This document shows positions 53,225 through 64,000 of a DNA stretch of 64,000 nucleotides, one piece after another. Origin of the DNA: Eleginops maclovinus (lineage: Eukaryota > Chordata > Actinopteri > Perciformes > Eleginopidae); assembly GCF_036324505.1 (NCBI RefSeq), contig NC_086358.1, positions 6,206,768-6,270,767 on the forward strand, read 5' to 3'. The position numbers were made by a program, and so were the translations under genes. The notes under the pieces are model-generated. The model saw nothing but the letters and a program-made list of their open reading frames with translations, searched no databases and had not been told where the DNA came from. Every line of letters begins with the position of its first letter. The first letter of the stretch is position 1.

Positions 53225-53365
53225 CTTCATGATGCGCACCGATAGCCCATTGGTGGTGTTGGAAAAGGGGCGGGACTTATCCCTAACAGCGAATGTGTGA
53301 TTGGCTAGGTGTCACGGGGTTATACGGAAGCAGTTGAATTCTGTACATGCGTCAAAATCCAAAAC
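53225..53365 (+). promoter_or_regulatory. nubp2: nubp2 promoter with GC box and inverted CCAAT
   Basis: Immediately upstream of the nubp2 start codon. A GC box (ggggcggg) at 53267-53274, an inverted CCAAT (gattggct, core 53300-53304) and another cattgg near 53248 form a TATA-less housekeeping-type core. The start site is probably about 53310-53350. Confidence 0.55.
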
Positions 53366-55804
53366 ATGGAACAAAATAATGGTAAGACAAAGTTCTCTGT
53401 CAAAAAAGTTCATCCGACGGTTGCAATCCTATTTGTAGGTTGTATCATTGTTCTTAGTTGATGGCAGCTCTCTGAAACTGCCTAGTGTTGTATATTACTT
53501 ACCCATTTATAGCTTAGCTAACCGGCTAGTGGGAGCTAATTAGGAATCAGCCTACGTTTTAAATGTCCAGCTCTTTCAGCTGCTAAATGGGAGCTTACCG
53601 AAAGGCTTTTATATACTCAGTGAATCTATCGTTTTTACAAAAAGCTATTATATAGTTACTAATGTTAAGCATATCGAACTCTGACCTAGTTATGTTGAAC
53701 TTCTGACCTCAGGTGATGAAACGTGCTCCCTTTCATACCTGCGATATAACTTTAGTACTAAACGTACCTGTATCTGCTGAGTTCATGATGAAATAAACAT
53801 CATATTGCTTTTCATGGGAGACGGGGGCATGTCCCAGGTCCGGCATGTTGTATTGGTGCTGTCTGGGAAAGGAGGAGTGGGAAAGAGCACCATCACCACA
53901 GAGTTAGCTCTGGCTCTCAGGCATGCTGGCAACAAGGTGAGTTCAAAGACCTGCTGAGTGTATGTGCAGCAGAGTTACATTTAACACTGTACACGTGGTT
54001 GTGATGCAGGCACAAACACATTACTTTAGATATCATATTAAAAACTCTGTATTTTTGTTCAGAAAAATAGCAGCATAAGTAAATTGACTTACTAACATTA
54101 CTCTGTGTTCATCAGGTTGGCATCCTGGATATTGACCTCTGTGGCCCCAGTATCCCCCGCATGTTGAATGTGGGACGGACTGACGTGCACCAGTGTGACT
54201 CAGGATGGGTGCCGGTCTACACTGATGCAGAAAAGAGCCTCGCCCTCATGTCCATCGGCTTTCTGCTGGAGGACCCAGATGAAGCAGTGGTATGGAGGGG
54301 GCCAAAGAAAACCGGTAAAATATTCTCGAGTTGCACTGTGTCTCAAGAACAAACGTGTGTGGCATGGTTTGAACACGGTTCTAACACCTTCTTCTGCCAA
54401 TTTCCTCTCCTTCTCTGAATGTCCCATCTCACAGCTTTGATTGGCCAGTTTGTGTCGGATGTAGCGTGGGGAGAGCTGGATGTGCTGCTGATCGATACCC
54501 CGCCAGGCACGTCTGACGAGCATTTGGCGGTGTTGGACAACCTTAAAAAACACAGATTGGATGGAGCTGTTTTGGTCACCACTCCTCAGGTATCCTCTCG
54601 GCTCCAGAGATCTTTCTGTAAAAAATAGGAGTTCGAACACTGACAAATTTCACTTTGCAACGATATACAATGATATGGTTTTACATCTTTGTTTAAAAGT
54701 TCATTTAAAGAGTAGCTGGACTGGCCCTTTGGTCCAGTGATGATTATTCTTCCTGTTATGTGCTGGCTACAGGCAGTTTCTACAGGAGATGTGAGGAGAG
54801 AGATCACCTTCTGTAAGAAGACGGGTGTACGGATCCTGGGCATCATCGAGAACATGAGCGGATTTGTTTGTCCACACTGCTCAGTAAGTAAAACCTTCAT
54901 ACAATTCCGTAATGAAATATCAATAATTCGTATTAAAGTTGTAGTAACAGTAATGTGCATCAAAGTCAGACAATATAGGACAGAAAAAACATCTAGAATA
55001 AATTGCTGTTTCATCTTTTGTTTTATGTACTCAATCTCCACAAAAATAGTTGCATTACTATGTTTTTATTCTCTCTTTTCAGGAGTGCAGCAACATTTTC
55101 TCAAAAGGCGGAGGTGAAGAGTTAGCCAAGCTGACCGGGTCAATATTCCTCGGTGAGTCCAGTGGGGTTGAATGACATGTAATGTCAGCTTCCAGCCACA
55201 GGGTGTCACACCGTACTGTGACATCACTCATGCCCCATTCATGAATTCGAAGGCATTTTACATCCCTGTCATGCTGCTAAAATGGTCGATCGCGATTTCA
55301 GATTTACCAGCACATTTAAAAATACCTCAGCGAGGGCTTGATGCATGCTCATCAATAAGTCTGGATCAAATTAATAGATCATTTAAAGGTGGCCCTGAGG
55401 GATTATCGGCCTTGTATGCAGATCAATCTCTTGAGTAATGATGCAGCTAATTCAGCTCGCCCTGTGGCAAGCCAGCTGTGTCTGTGCTGCTTTACACAGG
55501 GAAGTATTTGATGAGTGAATATCCTTTAACATCCAGTTGACTCTATTTATCATTAATTAGTGGATCACTGGGGAATGGTACTTTCAGGTATAAGGTCTTT
55601 GTTCAACCAAATTGGGGCTATTAATTCATAATAAGGTCAAAAATAAGTACATTTTACATTTCAGGTTCTGTGCCCTTGGATCCTCTGCTCAGCACCAGCA
55701 TAGAGGAGGGCAAAGACTTCCTGAAGTCATTTCCCGACAGCGCCACCTTCAGTGCCATCAGCAGCATCTCTCAGACTCTGCTCAGCAGCCTCCAAACATC
55801 TTGA
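53366..55804 (+). CDS. nubp2: nubp2: cytosolic Fe-S cluster assembly P-loop ATPase (7 exons, 268 aa)
   Basis: Exons: 53366-53381, 53821-53936, 54116-54314, 54435-54589, 54773-54883, 55083-55152 and 55665-55804; phases join to 269 codons, close to the human length (271 aa). The deviant Walker A motif GKGGVGKST is at residues 21-29, then the switch/A' motif [12 protein letters not shown] (49-60), [15 protein letters not shown] and GIIENMSGF. The CPHCSEC motif (Cys195, Cys198, Cys201) is the cluster-binding site shared with CFD1/NBP35. NUBP2 with NUBP1 forms the cytosolic scaffold that builds 4Fe-4S clusters for client proteins. Exon 1 codes only five residues plus one base. The exon 2 acceptor (tttcatgggag) is weak, but it is the only one that keeps frame; an in-frame ATG at 53814 just precedes it. 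Confidence 0.94.
53382..53820 (+). other. Intron 1 of nubp2
   Basis: 0.44 kb following the 16-nt coding part of exon 1 (AATG|gtaaga). It ends in a purine-rich acceptor. Nothing else recognisable. Confidence 0.65.
55153..55664 (+). other. Intron 6 of nubp2
   Basis: 0.51 kb between CTCG|gtgagt and atttcag. Moderate complexity. No exon or repeat family recognised. Confidence 0.8.
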
Positions 55805-57472
55805 ACCAAGATTACTTTTGCTCCAAATTGTTTACGTTTGAACAGAGGCTCTGTAAAATGTACATTATAATACATGTTAGTGGTGGTGCGGATGATTTCC
55901 ATGTTGCATTTTTGTGCTGTACAGTTTAACAATATTAAACTATTTACTAATGATCTGCTTCACTCTTTCCTTAAACTTTTTACACCTATTTAAAGTCAGT
56001 ATCTGATAGCAGGCTTAGTGTGAAGTGTCAGGGCTAAGTTACATCTGTTGTGTTAACCACATTTGCAGTGTGACAGGAAGACATGTAATAATTGTGCATC
56101 TAAAAATGCATGGCAAGACATGCTTCCTGTTTAGGTGTTATTGTAAAATATACAGCACTGAAAACTCTGCATTATGCGTTTGAAGCGAGTCACATCTAAG
56201 TTGGAATCTTCTTTAATTCGATTGTGACACACATGTCGACACATCAGGATAACTTCAATACAGGATTGTAGATTGGCTCTTCAGTAAATGCGTCAGCAGC
56301 AGTTCCACTTTCAGAAAACAAACCCCAGATCAAATTGGACCGGTCCTTGCGTGAAACTAGGCCAAACTTTGAACGCTAATCTCACTGGATTCCTGCCGGA
56401 TGCTACAAACATCACCAAGTCTCTTTGTGTCATTTCTTTTTCTTTAAAGAGGGAGTAGTTTATTTTGATCTGGATTAAATCTTCTGAAACTAGCCTGCTC
56501 TTCCGCTTCTTATCCAACAGCAACAAAACACTGAAACCCATGCAGGATCGTAATGGCTGGAATGTGGAAGAGATGGAGTTACAGCCACAGATGAGGAGGA
56601 GGCAGGAGGGAGGGGGTGAGTAAGATGGGAGATGAAATTTGGAAATTACACTTGTGAGACCCAACACGGGGCACACACACCTTTAATGCAAACAGCAGTA
56701 CTACAGGAAAAACACTGAAGTTTGAGAATGTTTGCGTAATGATTAGAATACAGCTACACACAAAACTCCAACTTCACCAGCAACATACTAAAGGCAATCT
56801 TAATTATTAAACCAAGAGTTACATCCAGAAGGAATTCCAACCACTTATCACAACCCACAGTGCATTAAATCTATCTATGTAGATATTTATATATGTCTGT
56901 ATATATGTATAATATATCCTGGGGAATTAAAGACTTTTGCTGCATTAAACAGTTAAATGAACAATTTCTTATAAATAAAATCAGTTGAAAAAAACAAAAT
57001 CGTAAAGTCCATATACATTTCTCTTTACAAATAGATCCTCAGGATTAATGCAGAAATTGTGTCAACTCCCAGGTGTTTGCGGGAGGAGGAGGAGGAGAAG
57101 CTGTGCGGCCCTGTGGTCAGCTCTCTAAGACCGGAGAACAAGCTGCCTCGGCTTGCCTCAAGGCCTGAAATAAGTGGAGGGAAAAAAGGAATCTTCATCA
57201 TACAATTTTGAAAACACACACACACACACACTCAAACACACGACAGACGAATCACTACATTGCGCATTTACAAGTTGACTATCAAATTGGGACAACTGTA
57301 CACATTGTTGAGATAAGACCATATTTATGGAGCCATTTTAATTAGTTTTTTCCCCCGCCTTCACTTCTTTCATCTCGAGCGGCAGACATTTTTACAATTT
57401 TTTCCCGTTTTACACTTATTCTCCGGCAGCAACATAAAGGACAGATCTTTGTAGTGGAGATGTTTTGGGTGT
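55805..57472. other. Convergent 3' region of nubp2 (+) and atp6v0c (-)
   Basis: About 1.7 kb between stop codons. nubp2 has an ATTAAA at 55934-55939. The atp6v0c 3'UTR should run leftward from 57472; an AATAAA on the minus strand near 56459 is one candidate end, giving a UTR of about 1 kb. A short (CA)n lies near 57215. Confidence 0.5.
55934..55939 (+). terminator. nubp2: Polyadenylation signal of nubp2 (ATTAAA)
   Basis: Common variant hexamer 130 bp after the nubp2 stop codon, in the correct orientation. Confidence 0.5.
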
Positions 57473-60400
57473 TTATTTCGTGGAGAGGATCAGGGCGACG
57501 ATGAGACCGTAGAGACCCAAGACCTCTGCGAAAATCAAGATGAGGATCATGCCCACGAAGAGCCTCGGCTGCTGAGCTGTTCCCCTCACGCCTGCGTCGC
57601 CCACGATGCCGATTGCGAAGCCTGCTGCCAGCCCGCTGAGGCCCACGCTCAGCCCCGCGCCCAGATGGAGGAAACTCCTGAACACACACACACACAGAAA
57701 AGTGTCGGTCAGCATGAGGGACGTTTGTGTGCCTGATATGCATTCTTGGAGCAAAAGGCAGGAGAGAAAACACTGATAAGGTGTTTAAGGTTTGTTTTAA
57801 ACTAACCAGTCTGGTGCTTACATCATCTAATTTAACCTGATCCACCATGCTCTTGCTTTTAAATGCTCCCACCTTTTTAATAGATTAAAAAAAAGCTAAT
57901 TTTTCTCCAAGACAGGAACATTTAAATGAATGCAGGGACAACTCATTGTAGATTTGCTAATATATTTATAAATTAAATACCAGTGACATTTAAAGAATTA
58001 AGCTTGAGTGATTGTCTTTTATAAAATCCTGCCTCTGTGCTAGGGCTGGGCAATATGACCAAAATCCATATTAAGATAGAGGTCATTCAAGTCACGATAT
58101 AGCACGTTTATGGATTTCAATGAAAACATATCAATACAACAATATTTCTACATTAAATAACCCCACGGTGACACCTTTTTTTTTGCAGTGTGAAGCATTG
58201 CAAGGCGCGTTGCATTGGGAGACAGGAAATGTTTCCTAAGCATGCACAGTAATGTCACAATATTGAAATTACCGTCAGACTCGTTTACTTCCCTGGCTGA
58301 GTTCATTGTAAGAGTAAGAATATTTTATTGGTGCAACAGTTTGGCTGGAATTCATCTAAAAGACTATTATTGAGTGTAGTGGAGCTACAACAGGGCTACA
58401 CAGATTAACTTGTGAGAAGGAGTGTTGTATTTGAATGTTTTCATCATGAAAAGCCTGACTAGAAGCAGAGTCACATCAGTACTGCTTTAGAATAAACATA
58501 ATGGGACCTTCCTACTATATATTGTCTCAGAATAAAACATATGTCCTCTTATGAGACATCTCCCAAATGAAAAGGAAATGTATACAACACAAAGTGTGAT
58601 TGGCCGGCTGCACTCACTTGTAGAGGGTGACCTTCTCTGAGATGTTGTTGGCAATCAGCACTGCTACTACCAGGCCGTAGATGGCTATGATACCAGCCAT
58701 GACGACTGGGATGATGGACTTCATGATGAGCTCCGGCCTCATCACGGACATGGCGGCGATCCCTGTACCGCTCTTGGCTGTGCCATAGGCTGCTCCCAGG
58801 GCTGGATGGGGAAGAGAGGGCGAAAATTATTTTAGCTAAACAAACAAGATGGCAAACACTACGATGGAATGACAGAAACCAGAGGAAACAGCTGAATATT
58901 AAAGCAGAAGTAAATCAGAAATAAGCAGAATGACAACTGCTGGTTTCTGTTCCCCTTGAAAATCCAATATGGCTCCATGTGGGGAGTTTATAAACGGGGA
59001 AATAACCAAACCCTGTCGCAGACATATGCAACCAAAAATCTGCTTTTTATCTCATCTCCTCGTGCTTCAGCTCTTGTAATTTCAGAATGGACCCTGACAG
59101 GCTGCTGCAGGGTTGTAAATCACTCTCTGAATGAAAGGGCCTCATTCGGCTTAAGCTCGGGGACCTGCTGACATTATAAGAGCAGCAGGATGCCACATCC
59201 CGAGAGAGACGGCATCAGTACAGGAGAGGAAACCAGCAGGACACACACGGACATCTGCTGTGTGGCGTCTCCAGTCCACACTCTGGCAAACATCACTGTA
59301 TTGTGTCGGGGAGAGGGGGGGGGGGGGGGGTTGGGGTAGCTTCATCAGCAAATCATCTACGTCAGACTGACTGAGGAGGAAGCATTTACGTCACACACAA
59401 CTGGGTCGGACTTGCAGAAGGAGAGGTACGGAGGAAATCAATAATCTTTCAAATCAAATTAGTTAGAACCCAATATAGAAACGCAAGCACCAAAACCTGG
59501 GTATAATTCTGCACATCAAAATGAAATAGCTTCCAGGTGAGAAAAGTGAGTCAATCACATTTTACATACATCACAGATTTGCCTTCAATCTGATCAGCAT
59601 GCATCACTTCCTAACCTTAGAGCCTCAATAAGGATTAGAAAAGCTCCTCGAAAACTAAACAAACCATAGAAAGCAAACACCAGAAGGCCAGGAACGGACC
59701 GACAATAAATGAGAATGTGTTTCTAACAAAGCCTGTCGGAGCAGGGCAGTGTCATGGATCAGAGACAGTCTGGTTGGACGAGATTTACCACGTCAGGAGT
59801 GTGTGTTTGTGTGAGAGCGTGTGTACTTTATCATACACAGCAGAAGCAAGACAAACAGCACTGACCAGAATCTAGTATCCAATATATTTGCATACATGCT
59901 GTGGCAGGTGTTCCCATTTCCAGCTGTGTTGAACATGTAATTATTGCAAAATATGTATCTTTATTGGTGCCGTTTTGTTCTCTTGATTCGACAAAACCTG
60001 TAAAAGCTAGTTGTTGCCTGAATGCAATTAGAAAACAGTTCTCAAAATGGCTGTCAGTAAATATTATGCAACTTGGTAAAACATCAACTATGCTGAGACG
60101 CCATACCATAAAGTCAGCAGAAACGCACCTTTATATTATTGTGCTAACCGTGTTATAATGTTGGTGTGTAACGAGGACCTGGCAAAAGAATCGTTTCCCC
60201 TTTCCATCGCCAACACACTGATGATTATTAAATATGAAAAGGCTCTGGAGATATAATCTTGGACAGCCCTGTGCATACAGCCTGAGGTGCCCGGCTCCTT
60301 GTTTACTCATTTTCTTGAGTCGGTGTTGAGCAACCCTGCAGACAGTTCTGGTCAACTCAAAGACTAGCTGTGAGGTTTTCTGGCAACAAAAAAAAAGGCA

Positions 60401-63400
60401 GACGGGAAGATGACGCGGGACAATCTTCAAATGAGCACATGGCAGCCAGCCACTGCCACGACAGATCAACAGACGATGCCGTCGATGCAAGGTGAAATCA
60501 CTCCTGTCCGTCTGTAGAGATTTGTCCGGTTATAACTGGACACTGTTGTTGCAAGCACGGAAAAAACACAAAAAACATTCTGATTTCTGGGGAATGTCTT
60601 TGCTGGTGGACGAGGTTTTCTAACTCCATCACAAATTATACAGCACATCAAACAAAGGACACAAGCTCCACATTTCAAAGATAAAAAGCTGACCAAGAGA
60701 GAAGATGATACAATACCTAAAAACCATGTTCTAAAACACCCAAGCCATCCTCTGAACAGCTGACTCTCTTAACTATTCTACCACCAGCGTAACATGTTAC
60801 CGTCTGTAACGTTATCCTCCGCTCTTTCTCTGTGAGCTTGGCGTCACTGAGGTGTGACAGGTGAGGGTTGGTAGAGAAACACCGGAAGCGTCAAACACTG
60901 CCATTCTGTCCTGATGATTAAAGGTTTGCTGTGTGGCGGGAGCGGCTTCTGCAGTGATGTGGAGGCACAACCTCTGGGTTTTAATCCTAATCCTTTCAGC
61001 TTAGGTAGAGAGCTTTTTCCCACATTTTCTTTTTTCCCTCCCTGCAGAATATTTCATGTATGGGATGCCTTGTGACGTCTTGTGATGTCAGAGCAGGAGG
61101 TGCCTCACAGCTAGGGATGATCTTGCATGCGATGGGCCCACGCAAAAAGACAGCAGAGCGCTCTGCTCTGCAAAATCAGGAAGGTCATAATGGTAAAGAC
61201 TCTCTAAGAAAACGGCCTGCTTGCTGGACCACACAATGTGTAAAAATATATGAGGAAAGCAGAAATGATGAGACTTGCTGACTGATCTATTGCATCAGAG
61301 GCTGAGGGGAGTCAACATTATATGCTTCTAAAAAACTTACAGCTCTCCATTGAAGAGGTGTGTGTTCAAGAGAGATAGGGATATAGAATAAAAGGTCAAA
61401 CAACTGAAAGTAACAAAAACCTACTCCGCGACAAATTATACATCACTGGGCTATCAAACAATTGCACAGGAAATTGAAAAAAGGTATACACTGCAAGGTA
61501 AGACACACCGTTGTCAGATGAAAGTGGAAAATGTGGACTATAAGCTAAGATAGTACTGAAACAGGTAGAGGAAACAGAGTAACTGCAGTAAAGCTATAAT
61601 GGGAGTGGTGGTACTGTCGTCACGGTTGATGGCACCTTGTGATTGTCACCTGTTCTGAGTGAAGCATCACTAAACAGGCAGTCCTAAAGACAAGGACGCC
61701 ATCTCAGGGCTACTGAATTGAAAGATCACCTTACACCAAAACGCCAGAGGAAATTATTACCTGACCCAGAACCTTAAAGTCTGACTTTTCAGCCACAGAA
61801 TTTACTAAATTGAATTAGTCTTTATTTTTTAATATTTAACTGACAGATATGTTGTTAAGTGCAGCCTCCAGCTTGTGCTCACTAGGGTGACCAACACGAC
61901 AGAGACAAAAGCTATGATGGATGATATTTCTGTCCATGACTCCACAAGACACTAAGATCCTTAATGCGGAAGTCTGACTGATCACGTGTCCCTGTCCTGC
62001 CTACCGCCACTACATCCTTCTTTGTGCCAGAATGATCCCCTCACTACTAGCTAATTCCCCAGCTGTCACTCCTTTACCGCCGGCTAGTCCTACTGCTAGC
62101 TAGCCTCAGGGGGCAAAAAACGACATGCTGCCCTTGCCTTTCACTACACATTAAACTTGAGTTATGACAGGGTTGGTTTGGCATGGAGCTGGTTATCATT
62201 TCGTTTTAGGGCTGGAAAAAATGCAATCGTGATGCCCTACCAACATTAACACTACAAACATCCGCTACTAGGTCTTCTTTTTTTATTTTTATGTCTGAAG
62301 TACTGTTAATCTCAAGCTTAAAATGTGTTAAAACCTTGCTTCCACTGATTATTAAATAGGCTTGTGGGTGAATTAATCTGTAATAACACAAAAAAAGAGG
62401 TAGGAACAGAATCTAAGGGATCACTCCAGCGGAAAAAGCTATTTCTAAATAGATTACAAAAGGCCTTACACAAAAGCCATTCTCTGGTGATGTTCCCTAA
62501 TGAAAACCTATAAACTATTACCAACATAGATGACAGATTTGCCAAAAAGCCTCGAGCTGCAGCAGGTCAAGCCCTCTGCATCACGATCAATTAGCAGCTT
62601 GTTGATTTCCCATTCATCCTAGTCACGTGAGGGCATTTGCTATGATACAGCTTATCATTGGCCTGTAGCTTTTGAGTTAGATTAGAAGGGAAACAAATAA
62701 AAAGCAGAAGTGGATCTATAAAACAATGATGATCAATAATTAAAAACAAGACAGATTCAAAGTTCCCTTTCTGTGCCACTAAACAGTTCCTATTCAAACT
62801 GATTTCAAAACATTTTATAATGGTAAATTAAGCATATTTTCTGGTGTTGAATGCCGAATTGGTAACGTTTGACTTTATAGTAAGTGTTCACATGGTCAGA
62901 TGGCAATTCCAAGAGAGAAGTATCATCATGTGATTATCATGTGACCTTGTGTCATTCCTTGAAGCAATAAGGAAGTTAACCAGCTGATTTCTGTTTCAAT
63001 TTGAGTTGTAAAAAAAGCATTTTTTTCAAATTAAAAATAACTTGCACTAAATTAGATGCACACGACTGAATTGACAAATTGTGACAGAATGGCAAACCGT
63101 TTACCAAGATCGACGTAACTCCGAGTATTTCATACCATTGGTTAACGAATAGAACTTACTGTATTTAATCATATTGTATAAAACTAAATCCCTATTGCTT
63201 TTAACACCCTTAAGCCTTGCATGCAGTAGTGTGTCATGTGGCAGAAAGGTGGGATTTAACCTCACCTATAAACCTCCTGCTAAATGCAGAAAGCTAGAAA
63301 GTGCAGTCAAATGTATTAGGAATAAATGCAATACGAACAGTTATTGATCAGTTAGTATCATTCACCATGTTGTCCTGTCAAAATCAGGTCAATAATCTAA

Positions 63401-63856
63401 CGTACAAAACCGAAGTATGCTAACATCAAAGCTAACATGTATTCGTCATCAGCTAGCTTGCCAACTAGCCGTCTGTCGTTGAAGCAGAAAAGCTAGCAGC
63501 GATAATTGCATTAACCAACTAAAACTTTCAAAACATTGGCAGGTTAACAATAAACCAAAGTCAGTTGCTGTCCCCAGCTAGCTGTTCTCTAAGGCTAAAA
63601 TAAATGACAGCCCAAGAATAGCATTGCGACGTTAGCAAGGCTAGCGGGTGGCTTTAACAAGAACGCTTCCAAGACACGCACCACGGAAGACAACACAGAG
63701 CTGGGTAAAATGAAAAAAAGGTTAGCATATTGTGTAATTAACAACCTGGTTTAGTGTAAAATGTAAGATGTGATGATAATTACCGCTGAACACCATAGCC
63801 GCAGAGGCTCCCATCACTGCGAAGAACGGAGCGTATTCGGGACTTTCGGACGACAT
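57473..63856 (-). CDS. atp6v0c: atp6v0c: V-ATPase V0 proteolipid subunit c (3 exons, 153 aa)
   Basis: Minus-strand exons: 63784-63856, 58618-58801 and 57473-57677; phases join to 154 codons. The protein has four membrane helices in two homologous halves: [29 protein letters not shown] split over exons 1 and 2, then [22 protein letters not shown], then [24 protein letters not shown], and [23 protein letters not shown]. The proton-carrying glutamate is Glu137 (Glu139 in human). Subunit c forms the rotating ring that moves protons into lysosomes, endosomes, the Golgi and synaptic vesicles. Nearly the whole human sequence (155 aa) is conserved; the main differences are at the N-terminus and in the helix 2-3 loop ([11 protein letters not shown]). 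Teleosts often have duplicates (a/b); which one this is cannot be told. Confidence 0.97.
57678..58617 (-). other. Intron 2 of atp6v0c, with a repeat fragment
   Basis: About 0.94 kb (donor CAA|gtgagt, acceptor gttcag). It contains a dispersed-repeat-like segment from about 58040 to 58200. Confidence 0.75.
58040..58200. repeat. Fragment resembling a dispersed teleost repeat ('agggctgggcaatatg')
   Basis: ctagggctgggcaatatgac, then caaaatccata and cacgatatagcacgtttatg, resemble an interspersed repeat end frequent in fish genomes and similar to the fragment at 3597. Boundaries are uncertain. Confidence 0.45.
59315..59330. repeat. Poly-G run (16 G)
   Basis: G16 flanked by GGGGAGA on the left and TTGGGG on the right on the plus strand, giving a potential G-quadruplex. 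On the minus-strand atp6v0c pre-mRNA it reads as a C run. Confidence 0.95.
62622..62631. promoter_or_regulatory. CLEAR-like E-box (GTCACGTGAG) in atp6v0c intron 1
   Basis: Matches 9 of 10 bases of the CLEAR consensus GTCACGTGAC bound by TFEB/TFE3, which controls lysosomal and V-ATPase genes. It lies about 1.2 kb inside the first intron. CACGTG occurs roughly ten times in this window, so chance is possible. Confidence 0.35.
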
Positions 63857-64000
63857 TCTTTCTCACTAAGTATATAAAAATAAACTAAATGTACAAAATC
63901 AATTATTAATGTCGACTCAAAAATGTACGGAACCAAACGAAGCCCACAGTCTTGAAATGAGACACAGACTACAGTACAAGGAGAGCCTAACTAGCAGTAA
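63857..64000 (-). other. atp6v0c 5'UTR/promoter-proximal sequence, cut by the window edge
   Basis: Directly upstream of the atp6v0c start codon. AT-rich with no GC box or CLEAR site visible in these 144 bases. The promoter proper lies partly or wholly outside the window. Confidence 0.55.

Larger units (their letters stand above)
50916..53365. other. Divergent interval between spsb3 (-) and nubp2 (+)
   Basis: About 2.45 kb between the start codons. The left half contains a dispersed repeat (51030-51410). The middle is AT-rich with a short tandem duplication at 52621-52666. The right end is the nubp2 promoter. 5'UTR exons of spsb3 may lie here but cannot be placed. Confidence 0.55.
58802..63783 (-). 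other. Intron 1 of atp6v0c
   Basis: About 5 kb separating the first exon from the rest. Contents: a 16-base G run at 59315-59330, a CLEAR-like E-box at 62622-62631, and another CACGTG at 61985-61990. No coding exon or RNA gene is recognisable; open frames here lack domains. Confidence 0.7.

Noticed and set aside
57342..57872. 176-codon minus-strand open frame around the last atp6v0c exon
   Set aside because: It overlaps exon 3 in a different frame from the proteolipid sequence, runs through a splice acceptor and shows no family resemblance.
60131..60490. 119-codon minus-strand open frame in atp6v0c intron 1
   Set aside because: It contains no family motif and has no splice-consistent neighbours.

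Overview
This window is vertebrate nuclear DNA, most likely from a percomorph (acanthomorph) teleost. Genes are split into many short GT-AG exons. Very long (CA)n/(TG)n and (GA)n arrays sit in introns. Several dispersed sequences look like repeats common in spiny-rayed fish genomes. I see no bacterial operons, CRISPR array or intact mobile element. Seven protein-coding genes could be reconstructed exon by exon with consistent reading phases. Almost every unspliced open frame outside these exons looks like chance.

Layout, left to right. (1) 1-19,970: the 5' end of mprip (minus strand), with three coding exons (N-terminus and start of the first PH domain), long introns and a CCAAT-containing promoter region; the rest of the gene lies left of the window. 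(2) 22,572-36,881: a complete ablim1-type actin-binding LIM gene (minus), with 17 coding exons, four LIM domains, a short linker with an 8-nt microexon, and a C-terminal villin headpiece. (3) 39,157-42,713: a 13-exon MFSD1-family transporter (minus). (4) 43,754-47,185: an eme2/eme1-type MUS81 partner (plus), whose first exon holds a striking in-frame 3 x 300-bp tandem triplication. (5) 48,101-50,915: spsb3, a SPRY/SOCS-box substrate receptor (minus). (6) 53,366-55,804: nubp2, a P-loop Fe-S scaffold ATPase (plus). (7) 57,473-63,856: atp6v0c, the V-ATPase proteolipid (minus), with its 5'UTR reaching the right edge.

The genes do not form one pathway. The eme2-spsb3-nubp2 order and orientation (convergent, then divergent) match the human 16p13.3 arrangement as I recall it, which supports the eme2 call. 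mprip and ablim1 both act on actin/myosin. The MFSD1-like transporter and atp6v0c both belong to families acting on endolysosomal membranes.

Most worth a second look: the coding VNTR in eme2 (each unit repeats a SUMO-consensus lysine, a basic NLS-like patch and a charged helix), the ablim1 microexon, the glycosylation-sequon cluster in the MFSD1-like protein, and the opposed CA/TG arrays in ablim1 intron 1. No clearly undescribed biological system was found. Exon boundaries are manual inferences from splice consensus, phase and remembered family sequences, not from alignments or transcripts.
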